From Saccharibacillus sp. O23 (GTDB taxonomy: Bacteria > Bacillota > Bacilli > Paenibacillales > Paenibacillaceae): a stretch of 64,000 bases of DNA. The stretch's first letter is position 1; every line of letters begins with the position of its first letter. Positions 60,934 through 64,000 of this stretch are shown one piece after another. The position numbers and the translations under genes are program-made. Under the pieces are notes generated by a model. It did no database searches, was not told where the DNA came from, and worked only from the letters and a program-made list of their open reading frames with translations. The stretch lies in assembly GCF_002205895.1 (NCBI RefSeq), contig NZ_NJDE01000008.1, positions 186,001 through 250,000 on the forward strand, read 5' to 3'.

Positions 60934-61296
60934 TCAGTCGCAAGGCTGCGCCAGAACTTCGTCTTCCTCGCGCGTGCGGAACGAAGAACCGCATCCGCAT
61001 GTCGCCACCGCGTTCGGATTGAAGATCGTGAAGCCTCCGCTCATGCCGGATTCTTCGAAGTCGACTTGCAGGCCGTTCAGGTACTTCAGATCGTCTTTGG
61101 CTACGACCACCTTCAGATTCTGTACGTTCATATATACGTCGTCCGTGTCGGACTCTTCATTGTCAAAGCCCATCGCGTACGAAAAACCGCTGCAGCCGCC
61201 GCTGGCTACGCCCAGTCGAAGAAACATGCCCGGCGTCTCTTGCTGCTCCAGCATCTCTCTGATGCGCGAAGCCGCCGCTTCCGTGATTTCGATCAT
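60934..61296 (-). CDS. A-type iron-sulfur cluster carrier (HesB/IscA/YutM-like)
   Basis: A 120-residue A-type carrier with the three conserved cysteines: GGCSGF near residue 35 and CGCGSSF near residue 100. It accepts and passes Fe-S clusters to enzymes such as SdhB or radical-SAM MqnE. AAAGGAGG is six bases before the ATG at 61296. B. subtilis has a like gene (yutM) close to yumB/yumC, so the neighbourhood is partly conserved. The C-terminal REEDEVLAQPCD is a short extension with an extra cysteine. Confidence 0.9.
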   Translation of the reverse strand: MIEITEAAASRIREMLEQQETPGMFLRLGVASGGCSGFSYAMGFDNEESDTDDVYMNVQNLKVVVAKDDLKYLNGLQVDFEESGMSGGFTIFNPNAVATCGCGSSFRTREEDEVLAQPCD

Positions 61297-61701
61297 GGTT
61301 TTTCCTCCTTTACGCTTTCTCTCTGCATTATACGCCTCCGCGCTTCGCGACTCAAGCATTTCGGTAAGCCGGACGAAGTCCTTGTCTGCCGTACGCTGCG
61401 TACTTCTTCGGGACCGTATAAACGCCCACCGTATTGCCCCGTTCCGCGAGTAGGTTTATAATGGGGTGGAATGATGCTTTAAATTTTCGGAATTTCGACA
61501 AAAAGAGCGAGCAGGCTTCGTCCGGCCGCTCGATGTAACTTTTTTCACACTTTCAGAAACGGATTATCCGTTTCAGCAAGATAGCTGCCGCAGCCTGCGG
61601 CTTTGTTTTTGTCGGTCGTTCACTTTTTCCGGTCCGCTCTCGGACCTGCCCGCTCCGGCGTTCGCGCGCCGCCCCGGGATCTACAAGGAGGTTTCACATC
61701 T
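61297..61701. other. Divergent region between the Fe-S carrier gene and mqnE
   Basis: About 405 bases without a gene, containing the mqnE promoter (61,434-61,462) and a roughly 240-base leader. The leader has a short repeat TTATCCGTTTCAG / CAGAAACGGATTATCC around 61,553-61,578 that can fold as a hairpin, but I recognise no riboswitch class. Confidence 0.5.
61434..61462 (+). promoter_or_regulatory. Promoter of mqnE
   Basis: -35 TTGCCC at 61434-61439, 17-base spacer, perfect -10 TATAAT at 61457-61462. It gives a leader of about 230 bases. Confidence 0.65.
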
Positions 61702-62808
61702 ATGTCCACAATCATCAATCCGACAGCGGATAAACGTATGGCTGAGATCGCAGAAAAGGTCCATAACGGGCAGCGTTTGAGCTTGGAAGACGGCGTTTAT
61801 TTATATCAGAGCGACGATATTCTGACGATCGGACAGCTGGCTAACGAAGCCAATCTGCGTAAGAACGGGAAGAAAGTCTACTTCATCGAGAACATGAGCC
61901 TCTACTTCACCAACGTCTGCGAAGCGCACTGCGCGTTCTGCAACTTCCGCAAAGACCAAGGCGAAGAAGGTTCGTACACGCTGAGCGGCGACGAAATGGT
62001 GCGCTACGTCGAAGAGCATATCACGCCGGGCGTGCGCGAGTTCCATATCGTCGGCGGCCACAACAACCATGTGCCGTTCCAATATTATGTCGATTCGCTC
62101 GCCGCGCTGAACAAACACTTCCCGGACGTGACGATCAAAGCGTATACGGCCGCGGAAATCGATTTCTTCACGCGCATCAGCGGCTTGTCGATCGAAGAGG
62201 TGCTCAAAGCGCTTCAAGCCGCGGGCTTGAAATCGCTGACGGGCGGCGGCGCGGAGATTCTGTCCGACGAATACCGCAAAAAGATGCGCGTCGACAAAGC
62301 CAACGTGGACCGTTACCTCGAAGTGCACCGTACCGCGCACAAGCTCGGCATGCGTACGCACACTACGATGCTGTACGGTTCGATCGAGAGCCACGAAGAC
62401 CGCGTCAACCATATGATCCAGATTCGCGAACTTCAAGACGAGACGAACGGATTCATGGTATTCATCCCGCTGTCCATGCAGCCGAAGAGCCGCAACGCCA
62501 GCATCATGCGCCGCAACTCGGCTTACGAAGACCTGAAGACGATCGCGATCAGCCGCTTGATGATCGACAACATCGACCATATCAAAGCTTACTTCATTAA
62601 TATCGGAACGCAGCTCACGCAGATGGCGCTGACGTTCGGCGCTTCGGACGCGCACGGCACGATCATCAAAGAACGCATCAGCCACGCGGCGGGCGCCGTG
62701 ACTCCGGAAGGACTGACGCGCAAAGAGCTGATCTGGCTGATCAAAGGCGCCGGTCGCATCCCGGTCGAACGCGACACGTTCTACAACGAGATCGAAGTGT
62801 ACGAGTAA
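61702..62808 (+). CDS. mqnE: Aminofutalosine synthase MqnE (radical SAM)
   Basis: A 368-residue radical SAM enzyme of the futalosine route to menaquinone, joining 3-(1-carboxyvinyloxy)benzoate to SAM to give aminofutalosine. The [4Fe-4S] motif is CEAHCAFC (about residues 73-80); HIVGGHNNHVPFQYY and GGGAEILSDEYRKKM are typical of MqnE rather than MqnC or CofH. AAGGAGG is about eight bases before the ATG at 61702; the longer frame from 61603 is unsupported. The gene implies that this organism makes menaquinone by the futalosine pathway instead of the Men pathway. Confidence 0.9.
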   Translation: MSTIINPTADKRMAEIAEKVHNGQRLSLEDGVYLYQSDDILTIGQLANEANLRKNGKKVYFIENMSLYFTNVCEAHCAFCNFRKDQGEEGSYTLSGDEMVRYVEEHITPGVREFHIVGGHNNHVPFQYYVDSLAALNKHFPDVTIKAYTAAEIDFFTRISGLSIEEVLKALQAAGLKSLTGGGAEILSDEYRKKMRVDKANVDRYLEVHRTAHKLGMRTHTTMLYGSIESHEDRVNHMIQIRELQDETNGFMVFIPLSMQPKSRNASIMRRNSAYEDLKTIAISRLMIDNIDHIKAYFINIGTQLTQMALTFGASDAHGTIIKERISHAAGAVTPEGLTRKELIWLIKGAGRIPVERDTFYNEIEVYE

Positions 62809-62862
62809 TCGCCGAGCTTTTGCACGGCAGGCCTGCGTTCGTACGCAACTCACGCGGTTGAG

Positions 62863-62914
62863 GCGCGATTGCGCTTAGACTTCGCATCCGATCGGGACGA
62901 GCCCGCAATCGCGC
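62863..62914. repeat. 11-base inverted repeat after mqnE
   Basis: GCGCGATTGCG / CGCAATCGCGC with a 30-base loop. No T run, so it is not a classical terminator; it may cap the mqnE message. Confidence 0.45.
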
Positions 62915-63011
62915 AGCCCGGTTGTTTGCCCGAGCCCGACGATCCGATGCCGGTGCGGGCAGGCGATCGGCTCCGGCCGATCCATCATTCCACTCACAAG
63001 GAGAACTGCTT

Positions 63012-64000
63012 ATGAAAAATCTCGTTATTCTCGGCGGGGGCTACGGCGGCCTGACCATACTGGACGAACTTCTCGACCATCTACCATCCGATGTGAATGT
63101 GACTTTGATCGACCGGCTTCCTTTTATGGGCCTCAAGACGGAATATTACGCGCTCGCGGCCGGAACGGTCTCCGACCATAAGCTGCGGATTTCTTTCCCG
63201 GATCATCCGCGGATGACCAAGCATTTCGGTACCGTGGAACAGATCGATATCGAAGGCAAAAAAGTGCTGCTGCAAAACGACGAGCCGGTGCCGTACGACC
63301 AGCTCGTGGTCGCCTTGGGCTGCACGGATAACTATCACGGCGTGCCGGGCGCGGACGAATTCACGTACAGCATCCAATCGCTGCACGCTTCGCGCCGCAC
63401 CAACGACAAGCTCAGCAGCATGAAGCCGTCCGCGCACGTGCATATCGTCGGCGGCGGCCTGAGCGGCATCGAATTGGCGGCCGAACTGCGCGAGAGCCGG
63501 CACGATCTTCAGATCACGCTGCTCGACCGCGGCGACCGCTTGCTCTCTTCGTACCAACCGCGGATCTCGCGTTACGTGCAGGAATGGTTCAAGAAGCACG
63601 ACGTAGAGATCTGCCACAAAGTCTCGATCAGCCGCGTCGAAGAAGGCGCGCTCTATAACGGCGACGAACTGATGCATACCGACGCCGTCGTCTGGACCGC
63701 CGGCATCCAGCCGGTCGAAGTCGTGCAGAAGATGAACGTGACCAAAGACCGCTCGGGGCGCGTCGTGGTCAACGAATATTCGCAGATTCCGGATCATCCG
63801 GAGATCTTCGTCTGCGGCGACTGCGCCAGCTTGCAGTTCGCTCCGAGTGCCCAAGCCGCCGAAGCGCAGGGCGAACAGATCGCCCATGTACTGCTGGCGT
63901 TCTGGAAAGACGAGAAGCCGAAGCTTAAGCCGATCAAGCTCAAAGGCATGCTCGGTTCCCTCGGCCAGAAAGCCGGTTTCGGCTTGAACGTGATCGGCGA
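63012..64000 (+). CDS. NADH dehydrogenase-like FAD/NAD(P) oxidoreductase (YutJ-like), truncated by the window end
   Basis: At least 329 residues, running off the end. It begins MKNLVILGGGYGGLTILDEL (FAD motif GGGYGG), has the NAD(P)H motif HIVGGGLSGIELAAEL near residue 145, WTAGIQP and the FAD contact IFVCGDCASL near residue 265. It belongs to the NDH-2-like group and is distinct from the full ndh at 51.2 kb. B. subtilis YutJ is the closest named relative by layout. AAGGAG is about seven bases before the ATG. Following mqnE, a quinone-reductase role is plausible. Confidence 0.8.
   Translation, partial: MKNLVILGGGYGGLTILDELLDHLPSDVNVTLIDRLPFMGLKTEYYALAAGTVSDHKLRISFPDHPRMTKHFGTVEQIDIEGKKVLLQNDEPVPYDQLVVALGCTDNYHGVPGADEFTYSIQSLHASRRTNDKLSSMKPSAHVHIVGGGLSGIELAAELRESRHDLQITLLDRGDRLLSSYQPRISRYVQEWFKKHDVEICHKVSISRVEEGALYNGDELMHTDAVVWTAGIQPVEVVQKMNVTKDRSGRVVVNEYSQIPDHPEIFVCGDCASLQFAPSAQAAEAQGEQIAHVLLAFWKDEKPKLKPIKLKGMLGSLGQKAGFGLNVIG

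Overview
The window reads as chromosomal DNA of a GC-rich (roughly 55-60 %) Gram-positive bacterium of the Paenibacillaceae; Saccharibacillus or a close relative is my best guess, but this is inference. The basis is the gene set: DnaB/DnaI-type primosome loaders, HprK, EcsAB, coproheme decarboxylase HemQ, YumC-type ferredoxin-NADP reductase, a Ktr potassium channel, a Bacillus-type sdhCAB operon, trxA next to uvrC, and strong AAGGAGG ribosome sites with occasional TTG/GTG starts. I see no rRNA, tRNA, CRISPR array, transposase or prophage. Almost the whole window is ordinary core chromosome.

Layout. 0-10.4 kb: an APH-like kinase, a sugar-kinase-like ATPase, a secreted SH3/beta-propeller protein, an MBL hydrolase, two tandem secreted sugar-dehydrogenase-like propellers, a stand-alone MurG homologue and a 49-residue membrane peptide. 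10.4-16 kb: ADP-ribosylglycohydrolase overlapping a DUF1877 gene, an aminotransferase, then an AT-richer patch with three unrelated-looking lipoproteins and an intergenic palindromic repeat array. 16-29 kb: EcsAB, DEAD-box helicase, stress protein, MerR-controlled MFS exporter, two SDR enzymes, CheX, a LysR regulator, histidinol-phosphatase, a GNAT and an AAC(3)-like acetyltransferase. 29-46.8 kb: sdhCAB, KtrC/KtrB, a CPBP membrane protease, a USP-led Mrp antiporter operon with fused mrpA-mrpB, uvrC and trxA. 46.8-64 kb: dnaI/dnaB separated by a repeat, hemQ, NDH-2, yumC, a DnaA-box cluster, small membrane proteins and a TraX homologue, a TrpXYZ-like ABC transporter, a DUF421 protein, hprK, an A-type Fe-S carrier, mqnE and a truncated second NDH-2-like gene.

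Functionally, the centre of the window is about membrane bioenergetics and ion balance: succinate dehydrogenase, NDH-2 and the futalosine menaquinone enzyme MqnE feed the respiratory chain, HemQ makes its heme, and Mrp and Ktr balance Na+, H+ and K+.

No obvious new multi-gene system stands out. The observations most worth following are a cluster of DnaA boxes far from any dnaA gene (53.85-54.05 kb), the MrpA-MrpB fusion behind a KdpD-like USP gene, a long Ala/Glu-rich insertion inside UvrC, and two different intergenic palindromic repeats (15.5-15.75 kb and 47.8-48.0 kb).
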